A DNA stretch of 64,000 nucleotides. It comes from Nitrospirota bacterium. Lineage in GTDB: Bacteria > Nitrospirota > Thermodesulfovibrionia > Thermodesulfovibrionales > JdFR-88. The stretch is taken from assembly GCA_021840255.1 (NCBI GenBank), contig JAKBYX010000003.1, forward strand, positions 123,180 through 187,179. Reading direction: 5' to 3'. Made by a program: the position numbers and the translations under genes. Below the pieces are notes generated by a model. The model ran no database searches. It was not told the origin of the DNA and worked only from the letters and a program-made list of their open reading frames with translations. Below, piece after piece: positions 30,220 to 38,842 of the stretch; within the stretch, counting starts at the first letter, position 1; each line of letters starts with the position of its first letter.

Positions 30220-32600
30220 CCACCATCCTTCAGGCACGGGATTCCTCCCGCATAAAGCCGGTCTACCTGGTCCAGATAACCCTTAAAAACAGCGGGCCCA
30301 CCCTTTATTTCTCGGACCGGAACATCACTGTAGGAGGCCAGCTTTACGAGGATTATCTGCATGACCTCTCCGGACTCGCCCAGGAGCTCAAGCGGGCGGA
30401 CTCCACGGCCCTGAACGTGAACCTGGAACTGGGCTTCCATAACGACAAGATAAGCTATAACGGCACCGATTACGCCCACCTGATAGATCTGGGGACAACG
30501 TATCCCTTCGAGACCAGCATATGCAGCATCTACGAGACTTATCTGGACGATAGCCAAAACCCGTCAGACACCGTGCTTATCTTCAAAGGGGTCCAGGACT
30601 GCCCGGCGAACATCGACCTGATGGGCTTTAAGTGCAAGGTAAGCACGATGCCCATGTATATGGACGCCCGCTGGCAGCAGGTGCAACTTGACACCGTGGA
30701 CTTCCCGGCCGCAACGGACGACGTGGGCAAATGGGTGCCCATCGTCTACGGCAGCGACATCCTCATACCCGCGCTAAGAGTGGATTGGAGCAAGACCACC
30801 CTGGTTTCCTCCATCGCGGCCACCGATACCTCCATGGAGATCACGGATGTGACCGGTTTTTCCGATTCAGGTTCCATAATGATCGACGACGAAGTCATTG
30901 CTTACACGGCAATCAGCAGCCGCATGTTGACGGGGATTACACGCGGAGCGTCTGGCACTTCAGCATCGCCCCATGGGGCGAATGCGGATGTGGTGCCGTA
31001 CCAATCTTCTTATGACTGGGTGCTTGCGGTCCATCCCCTTCAGTCGGTGGGAGATATCTTTGCCGAGATGGGCGGTAAACTGTGGCTCGTTACCAGCGGC
31101 ATTTCATCGCTCTTCGACGCGGACGGCTATATGAAGCTCCGGGCTTCCTCTGCCATAGGCGTGGGAGGAGTACTGGACAATATAAGCCTGGTGAACACCA
31201 CCGTAATAAACGACGGGATAACGGTAAACGACAGCATATCGCTGAACGATCCGGACCATTCCCATTCCATGACCGCGGGTGATCCGGTAATCGGCTCAGG
31301 CGCCGCAATCTCGGACAACGGTAACATTTCATGGTCGGGCAGCGCGGGAAATGTGATAGACCAGTGCGACACCACCTACATAAAGGCCCTGGGAAAATCC
31401 TTTTCCGGATGGGGGAAGATACAGATCAACTTCCCGGCCTACTCAGGGGCTGAGCCCACGGCGGTATACCTATGCATCACGCACCAGACCTATAGCGGCG
31501 GCGCAGTCACTGCGAGGGTCAGCGGCGATAATTCCACCTGGTACAATATAGACGGCTCTCAGCAAAAGGAGACGCAAAAGATATACTTTGGCACCACTGT
31601 GCCGTCCTCAATGTGGGCATATTTCAATAACCCAAGCGGCTCGACCGTTATGTACATGCAGGTCTTTGAGATGTGGCTGGAAGTGCACACGAGAGGAACG
31701 GCCTTTGCAACCGCCGGGATATCCAAGCAGGGCACCGTCACAAAATCCGGCACAGTCACCCTGAGCGGAGATGTTACGAAAGGCGGCACCGTCGTATCAA
31801 CCGTAACGGTAGAGCGCCTGCACGCGGTGGTAAACGGCTATGCGGATGACGCAAACGGCACGTACACCGGGACGGCCGGGGCGGTGATCGAGCGGCCGGA
31901 TTCCGTGATAAAGCACTTTTTGGAAGTGGCAAGCGGGCTATTTTCATCCGCAGATATAGACCCTGCTTCATTTTCCGCCGCTGGGGACTGGTACGCCACG
32001 AACGGCTACCAGTTGGCCTTCGCCCTGGATAAGAAGGTAAAGCCATCCCAGTGGCTCTCCCAACTGGCCCGGGAGAGCCGCAGCACGCTTGTTTATAACG
32101 CGGGCTTTTGGGAGCTTAACGTCATCCGGGATGCCGCGCCTGCCGCGGTGAAGACGATCTCCAAGGCTGACTTGGCCGGGCAAAACGCTATGTTCACCTT
32201 CGGGAAGACGGACTGGCAGAAGATCAGCAACTATTTAGTGGCATCCTTCGACAAGCAGTACACGACGATACCAGGGAAGAGCCAGTCCGGATGGCTGGGG
32301 ACGGCGCTGGCCCAGGACGCAACGAGCCAGGGCACCTACGGGATATTCAAAAAGGAGATACAGTTTGAGGCGGTCCGCACCCCCGCGATGGCACAGAGCG
32401 TATTAAATCACATGCTTCTGGAGGCCAAAAATCCGAACCTCACAGTTACCTTCCCGGTGTTCTGGGAGAATTTCGACCTGAAGGTGGGGGACACCATAGC
32501 CATAGAAAATGATATATTTGGCGGGGCGCTCTTTTTCATCGAGCAGATCATCCGCAAAGACGCATTCAGGGCTACGATAAAGGCGGTCGGGTGGTGGTAA
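30216..32600 (+). CDS. Tail hub/tip protein
   Basis: A 794-aa protein, the last gene of the late operon. It starts MTTILQARDSSRIKPVYLVQ and has blocks typical of siphophage hub proteins: LKRADSTALNVNLELGF, VPIVYGSDILIPALRVDW, ITDVTGFSDSGSIMIDDEVI and a C-terminal part LARESRSTLVYNAGFWELNV with LKVGDTIAIENDIFGGALFF. Residues about 390-500 look like an added jelly-roll domain, followed by a short Thr/Ser/Gly repeat (GTVTKSGTVTLSGDVTKGGT). It would form the tail tip and probably contact the cell surface. It overlaps the upstream gene by ATGA. Confidence 0.75.
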   Translation: MTTILQARDSSRIKPVYLVQITLKNSGPTLYFSDRNITVGGQLYEDYLHDLSGLAQELKRADSTALNVNLELGFHNDKISYNGTDYAHLIDLGTTYPFETSICSIYETYLDDSQNPSDTVLIFKGVQDCPANIDLMGFKCKVSTMPMYMDARWQQVQLDTVDFPAATDDVGKWVPIVYGSDILIPALRVDWSKTTLVSSIAATDTSMEITDVTGFSDSGSIMIDDEVIAYTAISSRMLTGITRGASGTSASPHGANADVVPYQSSYDWVLAVHPLQSVGDIFAEMGGKLWLVTSGISSLFDADGYMKLRASSAIGVGGVLDNISLVNTTVINDGITVNDSISLNDPDHSHSMTAGDPVIGSGAAISDNGNISWSGSAGNVIDQCDTTYIKALGKSFSGWGKIQINFPAYSGAEPTAVYLCITHQTYSGGAVTARVSGDNSTWYNIDGSQQKETQKIYFGTTVPSSMWAYFNNPSGSTVMYMQVFEMWLEVHTRGTAFATAGISKQGTVTKSGTVTLSGDVTKGGTVVSTVTVERLHAVVNGYADDANGTYTGTAGAVIERPDSVIKHFLEVASGLFSSADIDPASFSAAGDWYATNGYQLAFALDKKVKPSQWLSQLARESRSTLVYNAGFWELNVIRDAAPAAVKTISKADLAGQNAMFTFGKTDWQKISNYLVASFDKQYTTIPGKSQSGWLGTALAQDATSQGTYGIFKKEIQFEAVRTPAMAQSVLNHMLLEAKNPNLTVTFPVFWENFDLKVGDTIAIENDIFGGALFFIEQIIRKDAFRATIKAVGWW

Positions 32601-32647
32601 TTCAGGCAGCGAGAGACAAATGGAAAGAAGGCAGGTTTCAGATTTTT

Positions 32648-33439
32648 TTAAAGCGCCTGCGCTCCGATCGAAATTCCGTCTTCGATCCTGATATTAAGGG
32701 CAAGCCCTTTTAGTGAGAGCCTGTATACGCCGGGAAGCGGGACCGCTTGCCAGTCTATACCCTCCAGCAGGGTCTTTAATCCGCCTGAATCCGACGATAT
32801 CCTGACGCCAGAAAGCTTGCCGTCCGGCCCGTATGACAGAAGGATTTTTGCGGCGGTCCCGTCATACCGGATGCCTGTTTCTTTTTTTATCTTCTCCGCC
32901 AGGAGGGCTTCCAGCTTCGACTGCATGCCGTTTAAAAAACCGGACTTCGCTGGCGCGGCCAGCCATGGGTTCGGCTCTACAGAGGGCCGCCACATTATTA
33001 AAGGGTGCGGCCGCATCCACATGTTCCGGCGCATCATTATATTTTGAAACAGGGCAGCACGCGGCTGGTTTGAGTTTATCTGAGGGTCCTGCGCTTGCGT
33101 CTGCACCGCGGTTTCTGCAATAGTCTTTACAGGGGCAGACGTGGCCGGTAGTGTTTTGTGTTTTGCATTGGCCGCAACGTCTTTCTGCCGGTTATCAGCC
33201 TTTTCCATTTTATCTGCTGGAGCTGTTTTTTCAGATGTGGCGGTTCTTTCCGGCACGGCGACCTGTTTAGTGGCCGGTTTTACCGGATGCAGTCCGGGGG
33301 ATGCCTGCTCCAGGCTCACAATGATCCTGCGAGGAAGGAATTTGCTGCCTCTCATGGCACTGCCGCTTGCCGCCACGATTCCTCCTATAAGAAGCAGGTG
33401 AAGCGCTATGGACCAGGGGAGGGTCTTTGTTATGGTCAT
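32648..33439 (-). CDS. TonB-like membrane-anchored protein
   Basis: A 263-aa protein with an N-terminal anchor (SIALHLLLIGGIVAASGSAM), a Lys/Pro/Ala-rich linker (about residues 50-120) and a C-terminal domain with ILLSYGPDGKLSGVRISSDSG, similar in plan to TonB energy transducers. The linker is short and no ExbB/ExbD or receptor gene is adjacent, so energy transduction is not supported. It is oriented against the late phage operon and ends 47 bases from the hub gene. It marks the return to host DNA. Confidence 0.55.
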   Translation of the reverse strand: MTITKTLPWSIALHLLLIGGIVAASGSAMRGSKFLPRRIIVSLEQASPGLHPVKPATKQVAVPERTATSEKTAPADKMEKADNRQKDVAANAKHKTLPATSAPVKTIAETAVQTQAQDPQINSNQPRAALFQNIMMRRNMWMRPHPLIMWRPSVEPNPWLAAPAKSGFLNGMQSKLEALLAEKIKKETGIRYDGTAAKILLSYGPDGKLSGVRISSDSGGLKTLLEGIDWQAVPLPGVYRLSLKGLALNIRIEDGISIGAQAL

Positions 33440-33500
33440 ATTCCGGTTGTGTCCATCTGTTTAGTCATTCCCCTTAACGGGTGAATTCACTTGGTAAAGT

Positions 33501-33537
33501 GAGAGGGCATGGCGTGAGGCCATGCCCTCTCCGGTTT
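33501..33537. terminator. Strong hairpin between TonB-like and large exported genes
   Basis: GAGAGGGCATGGC and GCCATGCCCTCTC (13-bp perfect stem, 5-base loop; 33501-33531) are followed on the plus strand by CGG and six T residues. It lies just after the minus-strand 701-aa gene and could end it, although the T-run is on the plus side, which suits the late phage transcript. Confidence 0.65.
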
Positions 33538-33552
33538 TTTAAAAAAAGGTTC

Positions 33553-35658
33553 CTACATCTGCGGAGGCGACATCAGCTCCATTATCGCCTTCTGCTGGGC
33601 GCTGGATATCGCCGTGCTTCCATTCGTTGTCCCTGTTATGGCCTTTGCTATGTTGGAAAGGGCCTTGTCCAAGTTCTGCTGGGCCGCTCCCTGGTTGCCC
33701 ATGTTCCCCCCGGCGGCCTGCTGGGCATTCATCTGTATGTCCTGCACCACCTGTATGTCCTGCTGGATGGCAAACATTATCCAGTAGGGGTAGGGGTTCT
33801 GCTGGCAGTATTGCGAAGGCTCCTCGCCTTCGCTGGTCAGCGGCTCAGTCTGTCCATTTGGCTGAGAGCCCGGCTGGCCGAAGCAGGAAAGAGCGGGAAC
33901 CCAAGTCGCGTTATTGGCAGGCGTACATTGTTGTGAATTGTAGATACTGCAACTGGAGGCCACCCATACGCCGGAGCTTTGACAACCGGTATCGGTGTTG
34001 TTAGACGGTCCGCCGTTGCAGTAGCCGGACATCCAATTTCCGCCGGCCGATGTACATGCGCTTGAATTAGTGATTGCCGAGGTGTCGCAGTAGCCGGCCC
34101 ATCCGGTGAGCATCTGGTCATTGGGGTACTTTGTTTTCAGGGCGTTGAAATCCGTAGTGTCCCTGTTATATGACATGCTGCCGCCGTTTTTAAGCAGATT
34201 GGACGTCCAGTCCGCAAGGATGACCATGTTTATGGGCCAGTTGACCTGCCCGCTTGGGGTGAACCATTTGAACATGCCCCACTGGGCGTCCATATGGGCA
34301 AGCACCGTAGTGCACGCTGTAGTGTTTGGCTGTATCTGAGAGGTCGGGTCATCTGTCGGGGCACTTGAGCCAAGCGCCGTGCAGATGTTGCTTATCATGT
34401 TGCTGGGGTCGGTCCCATCGTACTGCCACGTCCCGTTGCTGTTAATTATCCCTATCCTCTGGTTGCTTGCCTGGATATCGGACTGGAACTGATTGAAGTC
34501 GTTCATCGTTGTGTTTTGCATTTCCTGAGAAGCCGCGTTCATGACGGCGGGAGATGCGGCCACTCCATTTGCAAAGGCGGCCTCATTGAAGTTCTCCATG
34601 GCGGAGTCGACCGCGTTTTGAAGGGCGGTTGCCGCGTTCTGGAACTGGGTAACGTCGCTGCCCGTTGCGCCAAGGAGGGTCATGGCGTTCTCATACTTCT
34701 GTATGGCCACCTGCTCGCCCAGTTTTTGAAGGCCTGTGCCGACGCTGTCCTGGATCTCCACAGGGGTGGATGAACTCGCCCATTTAGTGGGGTCCATTAA
34801 ATAAGGCACCACATAATTGCCCATGGCATCGGTGCCTTCAATTATCCAGCCCGCATGGATGCCGGTGTCCGTTGGAGACTTCGTCGCCTGCACCAGGGTG
34901 GAAAGTATCAGGGAGGAGGCCTTGCCCATGTCTTTCTCAGACGTCGAGTTGCTTATGGTGGAGGCAGCCTCCTTCAGGAACTTGGTGTAGCCGGAGTTTG
35001 GGTCGGCAAGGTCCTGCACTATGTTTTTGCGGTACTCTCCGAGAGTTGTGGCGTTTACGATATTGCTGTGATTGGTCGTCAGAGAGTTCACAAAACCATA
35101 TTCGATGCCCTGCCCGGCATACTTGGCGATGTTTTTAAGGTCTTGGGACGGTATGTCAGTGGTCTGCACCGCGGTAAAGAAAAATACCGCAAGGATGGGG
35201 TCATCGGTGCCGGCCGCGCTGAAAGCCGTTTTAAGCGCAGCGGCCTGCGCGTTCGTGACGCCGGAGATGCCGAGGGGCATATTGGAGTCCTTGGTAGGGC
35301 ATGGGACCACCGATTCGCGGACCACTCCGTTTGCAGCCGTTACGTAATCCGGGGCTCCGGCCGGGGCAGCGACGGTCACGTCCATGAAGTTACAGCTTGA
35401 GTTGTCTGGCACGCCGGATAGAGAAAAATTGACGATGCCGCTTGAGTTTGCTATCCCCGTTGTAGAATAGGCGGCAGGGTTCACCTGCCCGTTAGAACCT
35501 ATGGTGGCAAAGTTTATCGTATATGTTTCGCCAGACTTTAAACCGCTGACCGCAAAGGCGCTGCCGCAGAAGGCAAGAACGCCCGCCAGGACCGCCATTA
35601 ACAAAACGGATCTTCTCATAAAAATAAAACACTCCGCTCCTCTTTGATTGTTTTTCAT
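33553..35658 (-). CDS. Large exported protein of unknown function
   Basis: A 701-aa predicted secreted protein. The ATG at 35658 overlaps the small lipoprotein stop (ATGA) and has GGGAG upstream, but the signal peptide proper (MRRSVLLMAVLAGVLAFCGS, cleavage near AFA) begins at 35619, which is an equally plausible start. After a short beta-rich domain (YTINFATIGSNGQVNPAAYS) the protein is mostly helical, with a Cys-rich zone of about ten Cys near residues 550-640 (YCDTSAITNSSACTSAGG, GYCNGGPSNNTDTGC). I do not recognise the family. It is coupled to a lipoprotein and preceded by regulatory palindromes. Confidence 0.7.
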   Translation of the reverse strand: MKNNQRGAECFIFMRRSVLLMAVLAGVLAFCGSAFAVSGLKSGETYTINFATIGSNGQVNPAAYSTTGIANSSGIVNFSLSGVPDNSSCNFMDVTVAAPAGAPDYVTAANGVVRESVVPCPTKDSNMPLGISGVTNAQAAALKTAFSAAGTDDPILAVFFFTAVQTTDIPSQDLKNIAKYAGQGIEYGFVNSLTTNHSNIVNATTLGEYRKNIVQDLADPNSGYTKFLKEAASTISNSTSEKDMGKASSLILSTLVQATKSPTDTGIHAGWIIEGTDAMGNYVVPYLMDPTKWASSSTPVEIQDSVGTGLQKLGEQVAIQKYENAMTLLGATGSDVTQFQNAATALQNAVDSAMENFNEAAFANGVAASPAVMNAASQEMQNTTMNDFNQFQSDIQASNQRIGIINSNGTWQYDGTDPSNMISNICTALGSSAPTDDPTSQIQPNTTACTTVLAHMDAQWGMFKWFTPSGQVNWPINMVILADWTSNLLKNGGSMSYNRDTTDFNALKTKYPNDQMLTGWAGYCDTSAITNSSACTSAGGNWMSGYCNGGPSNNTDTGCQSSGVWVASSCSIYNSQQCTPANNATWVPALSCFGQPGSQPNGQTEPLTSEGEEPSQYCQQNPYPYWIMFAIQQDIQVVQDIQMNAQQAAGGNMGNQGAAQQNLDKALSNIAKAITGTTNGSTAISSAQQKAIMELMSPPQM

Positions 35659-35810
35659 TTTGCGCTCCCGTTGACCACTGTGCCTACTGATGCTCCTCCA
35701 CCGCTGCCGCCGTTGCCGGAGGTTGTGCTTCCGCCCCCCCCGCACCCTGACATCACTGCCAGCGCCAATACCAGAAGCGCCATGCTAAAAATAGATATAA
35801 TCTTCTTCAT
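35655..35810 (-). CDS. Small lipoprotein coupled to the large exported protein
   Basis: A 51-aa predicted lipoprotein: signal MKKIISIFSMALLVLALAVM, lipobox VMSGC, then a Gly/Ser linker (GGGGSTTSGNGGSGGG). The ORF track begins at 35858, but the signal peptide starts at the ATG at 35810, which has GGAAAGG upstream. It has almost no mature domain beyond the linker. Its stop overlaps the next start, so the two are made together and probably work together at the outer membrane. Confidence 0.65.
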   Translation of the reverse strand: MKKIISIFSMALLVLALAVMSGCGGGGSTTSGNGGSGGGASVGTVVNGSAK

Positions 35811-35933
35811 AAACCTTTCCCACCTCTCCTTTCGGCTGTTTGCCCCCGGAATATGCACCGGAGGGCAGTTTGAATTTTTTTAGGAAATCCGGACCCCTCT
35901 GGATTTTCTTTTCCTTATCGGCCCGCTAATGAA

Positions 35934-35961
35934 AAACTTTAATTATGGAACGTTAAAGTTT
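35934..35961. promoter_or_regulatory. 9-bp inverted repeat, operator-like
   Basis: AAACTTTAA and TTAAAGTTT flank a 10-base spacer, about 125 bases before the lipoprotein start. The surrounding AT-rich sequence is a likely promoter for the minus strand. The binding protein is unknown. Confidence 0.5.
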
Positions 35962-35977
35962 ATTTATAAGTGAGATA

Positions 35978-35993
35978 TGTGATTCAGGTCACA
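35978..35993. promoter_or_regulatory. CRP/FNR-family site, perfect TGTGA-N6-TCACA
   Basis: TGTGATTCAGGTCACA matches the CRP consensus palindrome exactly. It is 17 bases beyond the 9-bp inverted repeat and about 170 bases before the lipoprotein gene, suitable for activation of that operon. The MFS gene on the other side is transcribed away from it. Only these two sites and one dispersed repeat occupy the roughly 345-base gap up to the MFS gene. Confidence 0.55.
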
Positions 35994-36054
35994 AGAAATG
36001 GATAGAGAGCGTATCCCTTCATGGCAAACGAGCGACTACAAAGAAACAGCGAAT

Positions 36055-36085
36055 TCCTTACATTCGATGCCCGGAGGGCATAAAA
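36055..36085. repeat. Dispersed 31-nt repeat, copy 2
   Basis: Reverse complement of the 10832-10862 element with one substitution in the loop of its small GC hairpin. It lies downstream of the MFS gene on the other strand. Confidence 0.6.
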
Positions 36086-36155
36086 TAGAAGGATTTCAGG
36101 TTTTTTGTTTTCTGTTTTTTTGACCTGATTTTTGCAGGCAAGATCGATCCTGCGG

Positions 36156-37727
36156 CTAATGGGCGGGTGCTTTTGCTCCGCGGGGCTTTACTCTTTTAAA
36201 AAGGAAGGCGGCCGCCACGCAGACCAGGCATACAATGGCAAGCAGCCGGAAACCCTGCACAAAAGAAAGGAGCTGGGCCTGCTTAAGCAGGGAGTTGTAA
36301 AAAAAGAGCTGGGCCTGGCGGAAAGACTGCGCAGCCCCGAGCCTTCCATTAAAGAATCCCCGGACAACCGGGAAACGGAGACTGTAGGCACGGTCAAAAG
36401 GACTCAGCCGGGAGACCAGATTCACCTGGTTGGACTGGGCGTGGCGGGCCAGATAGGTCACCAGCAGCGAAATGCCGGCGCTGCCGCCCACATTTCTCAT
36501 CAGGTTGAAGACGCCGCTTGCGTTGCCGATGTCCTTCTGTGGAAGGGTGCCCATGGCCACGGTCGCAAGCGGCACAAAAAGCATAGAAAGGCCAACCCCG
36601 GTCAGGACCGAGGGCCAGGCTATGTTCCACACAGAGGTCTGAAGCGTGAGGCCGCTGATTATCCACAGGGAGACGGCCACAAGAAAAAAACCCGCCGCGA
36701 TAAGCTTCCTGAAATCGGCCTTGCCGGTAAGATAGCCTACCAGCGGCATGGTAATGAGCGCGCCCGCCCCCCTTGGGGCCACGGCCAGGCCGCTTTGCAG
36801 GGCAGGGTATCCCATTAGTGTCTGCAGGAACAAAGGGATCATAGTTATCGCACTGTACAGCGCCACGCCGACAAGGGTTATAAGAAGCGTTCCCACGGCA
36901 AAGTTCCGGTTTTTAAATACGTTCAGGCGCACGATGGGCTCCCTGGCCCGCAGCTCCCATACGATGAAGACCACCAGCGACACCGCGCTTGAGATGGTGA
37001 ACCACCTTATCCAGGACGAGGCGAACCAGTTTTCCTGCTGCCCCTTGTCCAGTACCACCTGGAGCGCGGCCAGGGCAACGCCCATGAGCCCGAAGCCTAT
37101 CATGTCTATCCTTTTGGGCCTCGCGTTTTTTATATAGGGTGGGTCTTCCACGAACATCCTTATCATCAGGACGGCCAATATGCCAATGGGGACGTTTATG
37201 TAAAAGGCCCACCGCCAGGTGTAGTTGTCCGTAAGCCAGCCCCCGAGCGTGGGCCCCGCTATGGGCGCGACGACCACCCCGAGAGCAAAGGCCGCCATCG
37301 CCATTCCCCGCTTTTCAGGCGGGAAACTTTCCAGCAGTATCGCCTGGGATATGGGCTGGAGCGCGCCGCCCCCCGCCCCTTGGAAAACGCGCGCCGCCAC
37401 CAGCATGCCAAGGCTGGTGGCGGCCCCGCTTACAACCGAGGTAAGCGTGAAGATAGCGATACAGGCAATGAGAAAACGCTTCCGTCCGAAATAAAGGGCA
37501 AACCATCCGCTGGCGGGCAATACTATCGCATTGCTCACGAGATAGCTGGTAAGCACCCATGTGGCCTCATCATTGCTGGCAGAGAGGCTTCCGGCGATGT
37601 GAGGGACCGCCACGGTGACTATAGTGGTGTCCAGCACCTCCATGAAGGTCGCCAGCATTACCGCGACAGTTATAAGCCATGGATTTGCGGCCGGACGCCA
37701 TTGCTCCTGCGGGTTTTCGACAGCCAC
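36156..37727 (-). CDS. DHA2-family MFS exporter, EmrB/QacA type
   Basis: A 523-aa drug:proton antiporter with 14 predicted helices. Motifs include FMEVLDTTIVTVAVPHIAGS in helix 1, WVLTSYLVSNAIVLPASGWF, FGRKRFLIACIAIFTL after helix 2, and GGWLTDNYTWRWAFYINVPI, all diagnostic for the EmrB branch. The GTG start at 37727 has CAGGAG upstream. No EmrA or outer membrane partner is adjacent, so it may work alone or with remote partners. Substrates are probably amphipathic toxic compounds. Confidence 0.9.
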   Translation of the reverse strand: MAVENPQEQWRPAANPWLITVAVMLATFMEVLDTTIVTVAVPHIAGSLSASNDEATWVLTSYLVSNAIVLPASGWFALYFGRKRFLIACIAIFTLTSVVSGAATSLGMLVAARVFQGAGGGALQPISQAILLESFPPEKRGMAMAAFALGVVVAPIAGPTLGGWLTDNYTWRWAFYINVPIGILAVLMIRMFVEDPPYIKNARPKRIDMIGFGLMGVALAALQVVLDKGQQENWFASSWIRWFTISSAVSLVVFIVWELRAREPIVRLNVFKNRNFAVGTLLITLVGVALYSAITMIPLFLQTLMGYPALQSGLAVAPRGAGALITMPLVGYLTGKADFRKLIAAGFFLVAVSLWIISGLTLQTSVWNIAWPSVLTGVGLSMLFVPLATVAMGTLPQKDIGNASGVFNLMRNVGGSAGISLLVTYLARHAQSNQVNLVSRLSPFDRAYSLRFPVVRGFFNGRLGAAQSFRQAQLFFYNSLLKQAQLLSFVQGFRLLAIVCLVCVAAAFLFKRVKPRGAKAPAH

Positions 37728-37775
37728 AGCGTCTCCTGATTTTCCTTGGTTTTTTACATCAGAAAATCTTTTTCA

Positions 37776-38801
37776 TCAAGCTTGTCCATTTGCCAAATTT
37801 CCTCTAACCGGGACAAGCAGCAACGGGACCCTGCTTAGACTGGATATCTTATGCGGCACGTTCCCGTCCCAGAAGGCATCCATCGCGGATTTCCCTCCGT
37901 GTGTTGCCATAACGATGAGGCCCGCCCGCACCCGGAGGGCAAGATCATTTATGACCGTGGCCGGATCCCCTCGCAGCAAGTGGGCCTTGGCTTGGGCTCC
38001 GCGTTCCCGTATTGTTTCAAGCTGATTACGTATATATTCCTCAGCGTCCTGCACGGACATCTCAAGCATTTCAGACATAGTGCCCGGCAAAAAACGGCTC
38101 GTTACCGCGCTCTGTCCGGAGAGGGTTTCGAAGTCTGGGACGACTACGGCAATGTGAAGGACCGAGCCGCACGCCTTTGCCAGTTCAACCGCAACCGGTA
38201 CAGCCTGCTCGTGCTCAGGGTTCCCGTCAAGGGGCAGAAGAAGCGTTTGGCAGGAGAATGGGACCGCACCCTCGTCCGCGGCGGGACGGATCAGCAGCAC
38301 GGGGCTTTCGCCTTTTGCGGTGACCTTCTGGGCGATGCTTCCCAAAAGGAGATTTAATGCCCTGCCACGTCCGTGAGAGCACATGATGACAAGGTCGCAA
38401 CCCAGCTCACGGGCATGCTCGATGATGCTTGCGGCCACGTTTTCCGCCTTGGCGGTGTGCACATGGAAATCCGCGCGTGCCCCTTCGGGGCACATCTGCT
38501 CCCCCGGGAAGGCCCGGCCTTCTTTCCGGATGCTTTCACCCGCCTCTTGGACGATACGCCCTATCTCCCGGACGATGCGGATGGAGACGTCTTTCAAATA
38601 GGCCTCCGCCTCCTTCGGGTCCTTTAGATGCCGCTGCCCGTGGACCTCGCTTGGCGCGTCCTTTTCAATGACGTGAAAAAGAGTGACCGTGGCGTTCAGC
38701 CGGCAGGACATATAAGCGGCGGCGGGCAGGACCGCCTCCGCCATGCCGGAGCCGTCAAGAGGCACCAGGATTTTTTTGTTTTTTTGATTTTTTTCGAACA
38801 T
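37776..38801 (-). CDS. Tandem universal stress protein
   Basis: A 341-aa protein with two UspA domains. The first (about 9-165) has ILVPLDGSGMAEAVLPAA and the ATP-binding loop MCSHGRGRALNLLLGSIAQK (G-2X-G-9X-G-S). The second (about 180-335) has LLLPLDGNPEHEQAVPVAVE and a degenerate loop ATHGGKSAMDAFWDGN lacking the final G-S/T, so only the first domain is likely to bind ATP. The N-terminus has a Lys/Asn run (EKNQKNKK). It lies between the MFS and NRAMP genes on the same strand. Confidence 0.88.
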   Translation of the reverse strand: MFEKNQKNKKILVPLDGSGMAEAVLPAAAYMSCRLNATVTLFHVIEKDAPSEVHGQRHLKDPKEAEAYLKDVSIRIVREIGRIVQEAGESIRKEGRAFPGEQMCPEGARADFHVHTAKAENVAASIIEHARELGCDLVIMCSHGRGRALNLLLGSIAQKVTAKGESPVLLIRPAADEGAVPFSCQTLLLPLDGNPEHEQAVPVAVELAKACGSVLHIAVVVPDFETLSGQSAVTSRFLPGTMSEMLEMSVQDAEEYIRNQLETIRERGAQAKAHLLRGDPATVINDLALRVRAGLIVMATHGGKSAMDAFWDGNVPHKISSLSRVPLLLVPVRGNLANGQA

Positions 38802-38842
38802 GTCCCCCGTTTTTTTAAACCCCTTAAACTCTTTTTAACCCC

